Assembly (NCBI GenBank): GCA_020650975.1
Contig: JAIPMN010001177.1
Span: 1-35,936, forward strand
Origin: Apostichopus californicus
Taxonomy: Eukaryota; Echinodermata; Holothuroidea; Aspidochirotida; Stichopodidae
Length of the DNA: 35,936 nucleotides
Direction: 5' to 3'
In this document: one piece after another, positions 32,601-35,062 of the stretch
Position numbering within the stretch: position 1 is the first letter of the stretch
Layout: every line of letters starts with the position of its first letter
Translations under genes and position numbers: made by a program
The notes under the pieces: model-generated
The model's input: only the letters and a program-made list of their open reading frames with translations
What the model was told of the DNA's origin: nothing
Databases searched by the model: none

Positions 32601-35062
32601 CTTCATTAACTGGACCAACAACAACTATTGAGTTATCAATCACTATCTGAGATGTGCTGTATATTAACCACAACTACTTTAATTAGGGGAGAGATAAACT
32701 GAAATTTGTTGGAGTGTAGAACATTGCCAGCATCATCTCTGGCAGTCTCTTACCACAAGAGATGATAGTCGATTTGAAAAATACAGTGTAAGCGTTTTGA
32801 TGGATATAGGTTCATTCATTCAGGCTAAAATTAACCTGCATCAAAGTGGTACTATACGGGCTACTGGACAAGATTTTCATAGGGTGAGATAGATGTAATG
32901 TGAACTCAGTTGAATGAAAAGTATTGAACAGCATGATCTCATATAGGTCCTGTTTGAAATAATTTGACTCAAACTTAAGTCAATCAAATAAATCATGTTA
33001 CAATCCTTAAACAATGTCATGATGATTTGTCCTTGGTAGCCTACAAGGTGGAGAAACGACCAGTTGGTGAGACCAAGTGGCAGCCAGCTAGCAAGTATCC
33101 TGTTCGAGGTACAAACCTAACCGTCGGTGACTTGGAACCTGGAGTCGAGTATGAGTTCCAAGTCTCGGCTGAGAACGAAGCCGGAGTCAGCGAACCTGCC
33201 ATCATCGCCTCACCGGTTACACCCGTAGAGGCCAAACGTAAGAATTTAATGAGTCATTCAGAAGTAGTCCTATCGCTACTGGAATGCAGTTATGCATGAT
33301 GCACCCCCAATGCAGGTCGTGTGCATAATTATTACATATATAATGTGAGATGCTCTGTGAAAATCTCTCTCTTGAAAGTCATATGAGCTCAGGTAAGAAG
33401 CAGCAAGAAAGACTAAATGGTTATTGAGAGAGGAAAGCAGGTGATGCTTGAATACAGAGAGACTGTACAAGAAGTAATTTACTGTAGCAATAGAGGATAA
33501 TCATTCATGTGCCCAGTCTTTATGTAAGAAATATGGTTCACTTATTGTCTTTAATGTCCCACCCTCAGAACATTCGCTGTATCTGTCAAAATTAGGTTAA
33601 CATTGGCAAGTACGGAGCAGATGAATCTTTGAAAATGTCTTCATAGTATGGTGGTTTACAAAAGTATTGATAGTTGCAGAGCTTGAAACAATAGTGTATT
33701 TATTTTATGTGTTTAATTAAGAAAATCTATGATTGAATGTTCGATATTTTACAGGAGAAAGTGAACTAGGTATAAACTTACTTTTCTATGATAATTTTAC
33801 TAAAACGTAAGGGTGTTTTATTCTTATCATGACAGCTAAGGGTACCGTTCCATTCTTTGAGAAACGGTTGGATGCAAAGATGCAGGCCGGTGAGGGAAAT
33901 CCTTTCACTATGGAGGTGAAGATCTCTGCAACCCCAGAACCAACCGTCAAGTGGTAAGAGTAATAACTTCTTTTAATAAGAGACAGCTATCCTATTATTA
34001 TAAATAGAACTGAATACTGAATAGTACATTAATTTTACACAATTGTTGTCTGAACATAGCAAATACGCATTATATGTATTGAATGGTTTGTATGTTGTTT
34101 TGAGAGTGAATATGGCAGCTACCTGCGGGTCAAGTCAAATCTGGTGGAAAGCCTGGTCCAGATGCCGGACTTGTTGAAGGAGGGGGTGTAGTATGCACAA
34201 GGTTGCGTACCTAACGACAGACTTTTTTATTTTAGTGTGAGTTTGAGAAGGTGATGTACCTCTTTATCTTTCCACATTTCTTAACAGGCTTCTTAACGGA
34301 AAAGAGATACTTCTTGGTGCTCGCCATCGTGTTCGTCAGAACGAGGGAGAATGTTCTTTGATTCTGGATTCGGTCAGTGAAGGAGATGCGGGAGAGTACA
34401 CCTGCGTAGCAACCAATCCTGTAGGCTCGGAGAAGTGTAGAGGAAAGATGAATGTTGTCTGTAAGTTAGCAATTGTAAAGAAGGAATCCCCTTGGCTCGG
34501 AGAAGTGTAAAAGATAGATGCATAAGGGAAAAACTTTGGCTCTGATTTGAGGTACAAACCACAAAGTTACCTCAGACCTTTCTGAAAAAGTGCATCCTCT
34601 GTATGTAGTGTGTATTAGTTAGCAATAATAAGGAACCAATCCTCTGAGATCAAAATTAATGGTGAGGGAAAAATGTATGTTGTAAGTTGGTGAGTTTCTT
34701 GAAAAGTATTGACTTTGTTAGGCACAACTAATGTAGGACAGGACTAAATGATGATTCTGGAAGTCACTTGTCCAGGTAAAGAGATATAAATGGATTATCA
34801 TACATATCTGACCCTGCAATACCTTTTGGCAAAGAGAAAGACATAATCCATATATTGATGGATGTCCTATGCAAATAATTGTTACAGTTTGTCTCTTGTC
34901 AAACATTTCTTACCTTTTTGCCTCCTCCAGTAACACCCAAAATTAAAGGAACCATTGATACCCAGACTGTGGAATTTGGTAATCCTCTTAAGATCAAGAT
35001 CCCATACAGGGGACAGGGTGATGTTATTGCATCCATGGCCCTGGAGGGTCAGCCCATCGAAG
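8030..35062 (+). CDS. Partial twitchin/titin-like giant muscle protein gene (33 exons in window)
   Basis: The span contains 33 exons with GT..AG borders that join into 2488 codons without a stop. The product is 11 Ig (I-set) and 15 FN3 domains in tandem, the signature of the twitchin/projectin/titin family of thick-filament proteins. FN3 hallmarks recur: a strand B Trp (L.W..P), DGG followed by I..Y.VEKR, then L..G..Y.FRV.A.N..G.S.PS. Ig hallmarks recur: a strand C Trp and a D.G.Y strand F motif. All interdomain introns are phase 1. Four Ig domains precede the mixed core, which suits the region where the N-terminal Ig stretch passes into the F-F-I core. No start, kinase or stop lies in the window. 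Family assignment is strong. The choice between twitchin and titin-like cannot be settled here; the F-F-I spacing and Cys-poor core Ig domains fit twitchin/projectin, while F-F-F triplets are also common in titin. Confidence 0.93.
8594..8860 (+). CDS. Exon 2: Ig domain I2
   Basis: The acceptor is caatgtag and the donor is gtaggatt, both phase 1. The domain starts KPKIIRELAPATVVQGN and has a complete Ig core: strand B Cys (LECEI), strand C Trp (VTWLKEGKPM) and strand F AAEYTCKF. It is about 89 residues. The preceding intron is only 288 bases. Confidence 0.92.
9191..9460 (+). CDS. Exon 3: Ig domain I3
   Basis: The acceptor follows ctcttctttcag and the donor is gtaaccga, both phase 1. It encodes about 90 residues starting EPPSFSSKMEPEQEVFAGED, with Trp in VFWFQDGKHI and NGRYACAL in strand F. 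Strand B lacks the Cys (AVFETEV), so the intradomain disulphide-type pair is incomplete, as is common in intracellular muscle Ig domains. Confidence 0.92.
9461..10789 (+). other. Intron between I3 and I4
   Basis: This is a 1329-base AT-rich intron. Its one clear content is a tRNA-derived SINE copy (listed separately, about 9904-10146). I see no exon-like stretch in the rest. Confidence 0.85.
9904..10146 (-). mobile_element. SINE family A, copy 1 (tRNA-derived)
   Basis: Read on the - strand, the head carries an RNA polymerase III A box (TTAGCTCAGTGG, 10124-10135) and, about 35 bases on, a diverged B box (GTTTGTGTC, 10081-10089). A body with ggaactcgcgaagaag and ctgaccgaagtcagtctctta follows, ending in an AT-rich TACATTCATAC-type tail. 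Two more copies at about 15056 and 19352 share head, body and tail. This copy is the most diverged at the B box. Confidence 0.8.
10790..11074 (+). CDS. Exon 4: Ig domain I4
   Basis: The acceptor follows a pure pyrimidine run (cctttttttttcag) and the donor is gtgagt, both phase 1. It encodes about 95 residues starting EKPSLLIPENLQDVTVSVGD. The Trp is in TFSWSKAGQPF and strand F is SSEYTITVANKHGEE, without Cys. It is the last of the four consecutive Ig domains and directly precedes the first FN3 triplet. Confidence 0.93.
11253..11404 (+). CDS. Exon 5: FN3 domain F1, first half
   Basis: The acceptor is atttaaaaag-like with a weak pyrimidine tract (ttctttaaaaag). It enters in phase 1 and leaves in phase 0 at gtaact. 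It starts DKPGTPENLKVSGYSETTVS, has the strand B Trp (LQWAPP) and HYVVEFRE. The usual DGG is DGN here. The intron falls after GQEWQ, the same place as in F10 and F14. Confidence 0.9.
11405..12006 (+). repeat. F1 internal intron with GAT/GGT microsatellite
   Basis: This 602-base intron holds an imperfect trinucleotide array at about 11428-11682, made of alternating blocks of (GAT)n and (GGT)n. Translated antisense it gives a poly-His reading frame, which is an artefact of the repeat. The rest is unremarkable AT-rich intron. Confidence 0.95.
12007..12157 (+). CDS. Exon 6: FN3 domain F1, second half
   Basis: The acceptor is tgctaacag; it enters in phase 0 and leaves in phase 1 at gtaaga. It encodes EADSSVRKPEFTVPNLTEGK, then DYFFRVSAVNQVGSSEPTE, the normal second half of an FN3 fold (strands E to G). 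Joined with exon 5, the domain is 303 bases, the standard module length in this gene. Confidence 0.92.
12158..13017 (+). other. Intron between F1 and F2
   Basis: This is an 860-base AT-rich intron. I see no repeat family, RNA gene or exon-like reading frame in it. Confidence 0.8.
13018..13320 (+). CDS. Exon 7: FN3 domain F2
   Basis: A single 303-base exon, with the acceptor after ttgccttcgacag and donor gtaagt, phase 1 at both ends. It starts EPPDSTNAPVVVDAAEGSIS and carries IEWQPPTFDGG, GYLIEKRE, LIPGAEYEFRVSAINKAGTG and ends LARVPI. All FN3 consensus positions are present. Confidence 0.95.
13321..13862 (+). other. Intron between F2 and F3
   Basis: A 542-base AT-rich intron. I see nothing distinct in it apart from the pyrimidine-rich run (tctctttttcttttgctgcc) leading to the next acceptor. 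Confidence 0.8.
13863..14162 (+). CDS. Exon 8: FN3 domain F3
   Basis: A 300-base exon, with acceptor tttcatcctctag and donor gtaagt, phase 1 at both ends. It starts DPADAPVQPEVSEVTKSGCL and has LQWEKPSKDGGSPIKGYQVQ, LTEGEEVELRVVAENEAGLS and AKDPE. It closes the first FN3 triplet. The strand F Tyr of FN3 is replaced (EEVELRV rather than EYEFRV). Confidence 0.94.
14163..14676 (+). other. Intron between F3 and I5
   Basis: A 514-base intron. It contains the GC-richer retrotransposon fragment at 14314-14454 described separately; the flanks are ordinary AT-rich intron. Confidence 0.8.
14314..14454 (+). mobile_element. Non-LTR retrotransposon fragment (C-terminal tail of RT ORF)
   Basis: This short stretch is clearly GC-richer than its intron. 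Its + strand translation includes GGLPAGTRRGPGRPRLRWVD followed by NIISWSGLSSAELV. The GRP.LRW.D.I motif, followed by W.G, is typical of the region after the reverse transcriptase domain in many animal LINE-type elements. Nothing of the RT core or endonuclease is present, so this is a dead 3' fragment. The family cannot be named from this length. Confidence 0.6.
14677..14958 (+). CDS. Exon 9: Ig domain I5
   Basis: The acceptor is ttattttcacag and the donor is gtaagt, phase 1 at both ends, 282 bases. It starts IPPTIELTCQEEISIKSGAQ, with Trp in TVKWSFGGEDL and strand F DDGVYTITATNPFGEEKKEV. The strand F Cys is absent, as in the Ig domains inside F-F-I cores of twitchin. Confidence 0.94.
14959..15617 (+). 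other. Intron between I5 and F4
   Basis: A 659-base intron. It holds SINE family A copy 2 (about 15056-15298) and, at about 15412-15482, a short imperfect repeat of ggagttatttgtattgtg-like text. The acceptor at its end has a weak pyrimidine tract (cttcttgtgataag). Confidence 0.8.
15056..15298 (-). mobile_element. SINE family A, copy 2 (best preserved head)
   Basis: On the - strand the head starts near GGAGTGCTAGCTCAGTGG, with the A box at 15275-15286 and a near-consensus B box GTTTGAGTC at 15232-15240 (one mismatch to GTTCGANTC). GGAGTG near the start can pair with CACTCC just after the B box, as expected of a tRNA-derived head. Body and TACATACAT tail match copies 1 and 3. Confidence 0.83.
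15618..15805 (+). CDS. Exon 10: FN3 domain F4, first part
   Basis: It enters in phase 1 and leaves in phase 0 at gtatta. It starts SAPGPPKGPLEPSEVCGESL and has LTWQPPEDDGGSKITNYIIE, then KRDVMKSGWTIVNDS. The GP..P..V..ESL.LTW pattern marks the first FN3 of an F-F-I set. The intron comes about 13-15 residues later than in F1, F10 and F14, after LETTLK. Confidence 0.92.
15806..16357 (+). other. F4 internal intron
   Basis: A 552-base, strongly AT-rich intron that begins with a short GAAGAA run. I see nothing else distinct. Confidence 0.8.
16358..16472 (+). CDS. Exon 11: FN3 domain F4, second part
   Basis: The acceptor is tttggtacattag; it enters in phase 0 and leaves in phase 1 at gtgaga. It encodes VPKLVAKSEYIFRVAAENSQ, then GVSRPLETS and AKNPY. 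With exon 10 it makes a 303-base domain. Confidence 0.92.
16710..17012 (+). CDS. Exon 12: FN3 domain F5
   Basis: A single 303-base exon (acceptor tttattctcag, donor gtaaag), phase 1 at both ends. It starts DEPGMPGVPEVVDFDNDFVE and has LEWAAPDKDGGAKIDGYKIE, KREPGSNRW, LKEGKEYEFRVTAINKAGPS. The EPG.P..P.V.D.D...L.W pattern marks the second FN3 of a pair and is shared with F7. Confidence 0.95.
17013..17403 (+). other. Intron between F5 and I6
   Basis: A 391-base intron with nothing distinct beyond an A-run near 17313-17322. Confidence 0.8.
17404..17685 (+). CDS. Exon 13: Ig domain I6
   Basis: A single 282-base exon (acceptor cttgtttgcaatcag, donor gtaagt), phase 1 at both ends. It starts AAPTLKIGQLKDIKVKAPQE, with Trp in TVAWTLNDQPL and strand F DAGVYKLTLTNDSGTTTGEC. 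The LKDIKVK..EPF and DSG.Y.LTL.N.SGT pattern is typical of core Ig domains in twitchin and the titin A-band. Confidence 0.95.
17686..18238 (+). other. Intron between I6 and F6
   Basis: Most of this 553-base intron is a 50-bp minisatellite (listed separately). The last 120 bases are unique sequence ending in the acceptor cttgttgttaccaag. Confidence 0.9.
17723..18112 (+). repeat. Minisatellite TR1, about 50-bp unit, ~7.7 copies
   Basis: The unit reads gtcttattgcaaacatccct followed by agctctcatatttgtgagtg and ttgattttta. The central copies are nearly identical and the first (from about 17723) is diverged. It has no reading frame and no similarity to the other arrays in this gene. Confidence 0.95.
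18239..18541 (+). CDS. Exon 14: FN3 domain F6
   Basis: A 303-base exon (donor gtatgt), phase 1 at both ends. It starts GNPATPEGPIEVSDVTAESC, in place of the usual DKPG opening. It has LTWQAPADDGGSPITNYTVE, LNKGTEYEFRVRAENQHGAN and AKNPY. It is the first FN3 of an F-F-I set. Confidence 0.94.
18542..19004 (+). other. Intron between F6 and F7
   Basis: A 463-base AT-rich intron with no repeat or RNA signal that I can see. Confidence 0.8.
19005..19307 (+). CDS. Exon 15: FN3 domain F7
   Basis: A 303-base exon (acceptor gtttctggttacag, donor gtgaga), phase 1 at both ends. It starts DEPGAPGEPKILSYDKDRCE and has LQWTEPDSDGGDKIIGYTVE, RKEMRSNRWVKV, LAEGRQYQFRIYAENRAGPG and AKPEF. It resembles F5 and is the second FN3 of its pair. 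Confidence 0.95.
19352..19587 (-). mobile_element. SINE family A, copy 3
   Basis: It has the same - strand head as copies 1 and 2 (A box TTAGCTCAGTGG; B box GTTTGAGTC) and the same body. The tail is the clearest of the three, a TACATACATTCATACATAC simple repeat. About 20 bases present in the other copies before the attaatct segment are missing here. Confidence 0.82.
19781..20200 (+). repeat. Minisatellite TR2, 12 exact-length 35-bp units
   Basis: The unit begins tatgtaattctggtctgcag, followed by aggtaacgtcttcta. Twelve units fit 420 bases with no length change; the variation is point substitutions. Units 2, 3, 9 and 10 have agttaac instead of aggtaa. Units 1-3 match units 8-10 in variant order, suggesting a higher-order duplication. 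Confidence 0.97.
20572..20859 (+). CDS. Exon 16: Ig domain I7
   Basis: A 288-base exon (acceptor ccttcatcgatacag, donor gtgagt), phase 1 at both ends. It starts ESPRIDKDSFALKDITVRAG, with Trp in TVTWDKDNRDI and strand F DSGKYKLTLENKIGIDTHTI, again without Cys. It closes the third F-I set. Confidence 0.95.
20860..21509 (+). other. Intron between I7 and F8
   Basis: A 650-base intron. It contains a G-rich tract at 21209-21251 with several GGGG or longer runs, which could form a G-quadruplex in DNA or in the transcript. The rest shows nothing distinct. Confidence 0.8.
21510..21809 (+). CDS. Exon 17: FN3 domain F8
   Basis: A 300-base exon (acceptor tttccccttcaaag, donor gtgagt), phase 1 at both ends. 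It starts DKPTVPKGPIDCSDFTKESV and has LTWREPEDDGGVPITGYTVE, KKDAKKDNWSEA, LTYGKDYVFRVVAVNSIGSS and KLPF. It is the first of the second FN3 triplet. Confidence 0.95.
21905..22028 (+). repeat. Two-copy ~49-bp duplication upstream of F9
   Basis: Copies at about 21905-21953 and 21980-22028 share tatttttaactgcta-type text, then aagtaacaa/gagtaacag and aatgttaacacaatt. The second copy ends about 30 bases before the F9 acceptor. Confidence 0.85.
22060..22362 (+). CDS. Exon 18: FN3 domain F9
   Basis: A 303-base exon (acceptor cactgtttcttag, donor gtaagt), phase 1 at both ends. It starts DEPDASSAPVVEAIDKSSAT and has LAWSPPASDGGSPVTGYHVE, MKSPGSKDW, LKEGQEYQFRVLAENEAGEG and AKDPI. It is the middle FN3 of a triplet. 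Confidence 0.95.
22363..23138 (+). other. Intron between F9 and F10
   Basis: A 776-base intron. It holds the tRNA-like segment at about 22664-22735. A preceding stretch near 22456-22505 (agctgacaaggaaattataa) resembles sequence beside the tRNA-like elements at 28.6-29.1 kb. The rest is unremarkable. Confidence 0.75.
22664..22735 (+). mobile_element. Degenerate tRNA-like segment, probable SINE head
   Basis: On the + strand there is an A-box-like CTTAGTTGGCAGAG (22673-22686) and a B-box-like GGTTTGAATCTC (22709-22720) at tRNA-like spacing. The anticodon arm does not fold well, so this is not a functional tRNA gene. I infer a decayed tRNA-derived SINE. Confidence 0.5.
23139..23287 (+). CDS. Exon 19: FN3 domain F10, first half
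   Basis: The acceptor is gtgacccacacag; it enters in phase 1 and leaves in phase 0 at gtaagt. It starts LPADSPSRPNVDKVKKDSVA and has LSWTKPVNDGGSKVTDYIVE, then KKSPGGEFEP, where the intron falls. The position matches the splits of F1 and F14. It is the third FN3 of a triplet. Confidence 0.92.
23288..23999 (+). other. F10 internal intron
   Basis: A 712-base AT-rich intron. I see no repeat family or RNA gene. Confidence 0.8.
24000..24147 (+). CDS. Exon 20: FN3 domain F10, second half
   Basis: The acceptor is weak (acatttacctgttaag); it enters in phase 0 and leaves in phase 1 at gtaaga. It encodes IMEVPARETQAVVPDLVEGE, then DYEFRIRAKTEVGPGKPSS and AEDKP. With exon 19 the domain is 297 bases. 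The AKT in place of AEN in the G-strand region is unusual but tolerable. Confidence 0.9.
24148..24972 (+). other. Intron between F10 and I8
   Basis: An 825-base intron. An open frame at 24436-24681 shows no recognisable domain and no convincing splice borders, so I do not call it coding. Confidence 0.75.
24973..25254 (+). CDS. Exon 21: Ig domain I8
   Basis: A 282-base exon (acceptor ttcctaccactcttag, donor gtaagt), phase 1 at both ends. It starts ERPSLKIEDLKDIKVKGGEP, with Trp in EITWEVNGAPV and strand F ENGRFQITLKNPSGTETAKV. It closely resembles I6 in its opening (LK..DLKDIKVK), suggesting they are related by duplication. Confidence 0.95.
25552..25842 (+). CDS. Exon 22: FN3 domain F11
   Basis: A 291-base exon (acceptor cttgcaaccttattag, donor gtaaag), phase 1 at both ends. 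It starts VEPDAPQGPLVVSDITPYQA and has LSWKAPALNPEDVDNYVVEK, where the conserved DGG turn is replaced by NPED. It ends with LKEGGDYQFRVSAENQYGLS and AKHPF. It is the first FN3 of a pair. Confidence 0.94.
25843..26238 (+). other. Intron between F11 and F12
   Basis: A 396-base AT-rich intron with nothing distinct. Confidence 0.8.
26239..26541 (+). CDS. Exon 23: FN3 domain F12
   Basis: A 303-base exon (acceptor caattccgtatttag, donor gtaagt), phase 1 at both ends. It starts DAPGKPDPPECTETTRATIT and has VTWKPPSNDGGNTITHYTLE, WEPASRAPIRGTNYTV, LKEGTQYQFRVKAVNDAGAG and AEPTP. It is the second FN3 of its pair. Confidence 0.95.
26542..26842 (+). other. Intron between F12 and I9
   Basis: A 301-base intron without repeats. 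Its acceptor (gaatcaaaacag) has a poor pyrimidine tract. Confidence 0.8.
26843..27009 (+). CDS. Exon 24: Ig domain I9, first half
   Basis: It enters in phase 1 and leaves in phase 0 at gtaagg. It starts TKPKVTGDGRPKDIIAVAGE and has EVTWTNEEDGTTIEPDDRVK, then FE, where the intron falls. The Trp and the preceding PEVTW fit the strand C core. The domain is completed 1.2 kb downstream. Confidence 0.92.
27010..28209 (+). other. I9 internal intron
   Basis: A 1200-base intron. The first two thirds is minisatellite TR3, beginning almost at the donor. The remaining 430 bases are unique sequence with nothing I can name. Confidence 0.88.
27023..27775 (+). repeat. Minisatellite TR3, ~46-49-bp unit, about 16 copies
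   Basis: The unit reads gattgaaagtaatatcctag, then caatgggactctacaggaaa and tattcagt. Early copies vary in length; later ones (from about 27371) are near-uniform at 48-49 bases. Where a unit is 48 bases both strands stay open, giving repetitive reading frames of no coding value. Confidence 0.96.
28210..28333 (+). CDS. Exon 25: Ig domain I9, second half
   Basis: The acceptor is tatacttctctgtag; it enters in phase 0 and leaves in phase 1 at gtgagt. It encodes EEPHSFTLKNSCAKPKDSGT, then YVVKLKNKAGEEEIKVNVTV. The DSGTYVVKLKN motif completes an Ig strand F without Cys. Domain length is 291 bases across both exons. Confidence 0.92.
28659..28733 (-). mobile_element. tRNA-Thr(UGU)-like sequence, probable SINE head or tRNA pseudogene
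   Basis: On the - strand it reads as a tRNA. It has a D-arm (GCTTTAGTCGGTAAAGC), a perfect 5-bp anticodon stem CTGGG/CCCAG around loop TTTGTAA (28688-28704; anticodon TGT), and an exact B box GGTTCGAATCC. The T-stem and acceptor stem are only partly paired, so it is unlikely to be a working tRNA gene. A related copy 330 bases downstream supports a dispersed element. Confidence 0.65.
28920..29065 (-). mobile_element. Second copy of the tRNA-like element, decayed
   Basis: It shares gcaatggaaaaagagca, then gggtagaatcatgggatttgaacc, with the copy upstream. On the - strand it keeps a B box GGTTCAAATCCC (about 29013-29024), but the anticodon arm has decayed. The limits are approximate. Confidence 0.55.
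29120..29422 (+). CDS. Exon 26: FN3 domain F13
   Basis: A 303-base exon (acceptor gattgttatgtcatag, donor gtaaca), phase 1 at both ends. It starts DKPGAPVGPLEPSKVTAESL and has LSWTPPESDGGSRVTNYVLE, RRPDTSKTWTKV, LDEGVTYYFRVSAENKYGVG and AKDPY. It resembles F4 and opens the last FN3 triplet in the window. Confidence 0.95.
29434..29752 (-). mobile_element. SINE family C, class II (Ser/Leu-like) tRNA head
   Basis: On the - strand the element opens with a tRNA-like head. The A box TGGCCGAGTGGATAAAGGC (29722-29740) is typical of Ser/Leu tRNAs. The B box CGGGTTCGATACC (29668-29680) follows after extra bases that fit a long variable arm. A body of about 200 bases, including ggagaagcccccaagggctt on the + strand, ends in an (ATT)n tail at 29434-29460. 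Head, body and microsatellite tail together are the standard SINE layout. I see one copy only. Confidence 0.7.
30018..30722 (+). repeat. Minisatellite TR4, 91-bp unit, ~7.7 copies
   Basis: The unit runs gattgatgttgtactgcatt, gagtttactgttgattctta, ctgagctgacctaattggtc, tgtgaactagactaactagt, tcagccacttt. Eight copies of the tcagccactttgattga junction are present; the first unit is internally shortened. Each unit contains an 8-bp inverted repeat TGAACTAG/CTAGTTCA around an actaa loop. Confidence 0.96.
30775..30923 (+). CDS. Exon 27: FN3 domain F14, first half
   Basis: The acceptor is tttttgttttaatgtcag; it enters in phase 1 and leaves in phase 0 at gttggt, a weak donor. It starts DPPEQPGKPVIKEIDRGYVS and has ISWEPPENDGGAPITAYIVE, then KKDEDSDWEQ, where the intron falls, at the same place as in F1 and F10. 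Confidence 0.9.
30924..31533 (+). other. F14 internal intron
   Basis: A 610-base intron. I see nothing I can name; a stretch near 31090-31160 is somewhat GC-richer but shows no frame or tRNA boxes. Confidence 0.75.
31534..31684 (+). CDS. Exon 28: FN3 domain F14, second half
   Basis: The acceptor is strong (cctgtcttttctctctag); it enters in phase 0 and leaves in phase 1 at gtaagt. It encodes CNSFPVKDTTFSISNLKENK, then EVKFRVKAKNKAGVSDPSK and VSQT. With exon 27 the domain is 300 bases. The G..Y of the FN3 consensus is altered to NKEVKF. Confidence 0.92.
31685..32245 (+). other. Intron between F14 and F15
   Basis: A 561-base intron, purine-rich between about 31950 and 32165 (many gagg/aaag runs). 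It has no recognisable element. Confidence 0.78.
32246..32350 (+). CDS. Exon 29: FN3 domain F15, first third
   Basis: The acceptor is ttcatttttttag and the donor gtaaca, phase 1 at both ends, 105 bases. It starts TAPASPGVPEAVNVGKDSVD and has LEWTKPPSDGGAPVK. The intron falls just before Y.VEKR, a split site used by no other FN3 here. Because it is phase 1-1, this piece could be spliced in or out without a frame change, but that would break the fold. Confidence 0.9.
32351..33039 (+). other. F15 internal intron
   Basis: A 689-base intron with no repeat family or RNA gene visible. Confidence 0.78.
33040..33237 (+). CDS. Exon 30: FN3 domain F15, remainder
   Basis: The acceptor is atttgtccttggtag and the donor is gtaaga, phase 1 at both ends, 198 bases. 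It encodes AYKVEKRPVGETKWQPASKY, then PVRGTNLTVGDLEPGVEYE and FQVSAENEAGVSEP. Together with exon 29 it makes 303 bases. It ends the last FN3 triplet. Confidence 0.92.
33238..33835 (+). other. Intron between F15 and I10
   Basis: A 598-base AT-rich intron with nothing distinct. Confidence 0.78.
33836..33953 (+). CDS. Exon 31: Ig domain I10, first part
   Basis: The acceptor is attcttatcatgacag. It enters in phase 1 and leaves in phase 2, splitting the codon of the strand C Trp (TG/G) at donor gtaaga. It starts PKGTVPFFEKRLDAKMQAGE and runs to PEPTVK. Strand B has no Cys (FTMEVKIS). It is the only phase 2 intron found in the window. Confidence 0.9.
33954..34287 (+). other. I10 internal intron
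   Basis: A 334-base intron with nothing distinct. Confidence 0.78.
34288..34460 (+). CDS. Exon 32: Ig domain I10, second part
   Basis: The acceptor is cacatttcttaacag; it enters in phase 2 and leaves in phase 1 at gtaagt. It completes the Trp, then reads LLNGKEILLGARHRVRQNEG, and ends with strand F GDAGEYTCVATNPVGSEKCR. This is a classic I-set strand F with Cys, unlike the core Ig domains I4-I9. The 3' end of this exon is partly duplicated in the following intron. Confidence 0.92.
34461..34930 (+). repeat. Intron between I10 and I11 with copies of the exon 32 end
   Basis: This 470-base intron repeats pieces of the preceding exon border. The 16-base text ggctcggagaagtgta occurs in the exon (34424-34439) and again at 34494-34509. 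A third, weaker copy at about 34631-34690 has aaccaatcct and ends in atgttgtaagttgg, which mimics the true donor gtaagttag. Confidence 0.75.
34931..35062 (+). CDS. Exon 33: Ig domain I11, first part (domain continues beyond window)
   Basis: The acceptor follows a strong tract (cctttttgcctcctccag). It enters in phase 1 and leaves in phase 1 at gtgcgt. It starts LTPKIKGTIDTQTVEFGNPL and ends ALEGQPIEG. The expected strand C Trp aligns with a Met (IASMALEGQPI). The second half of the domain must lie past the window, after the TR5 array. Directly following I10, it forms an Ig-Ig pair. Confidence 0.85.
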
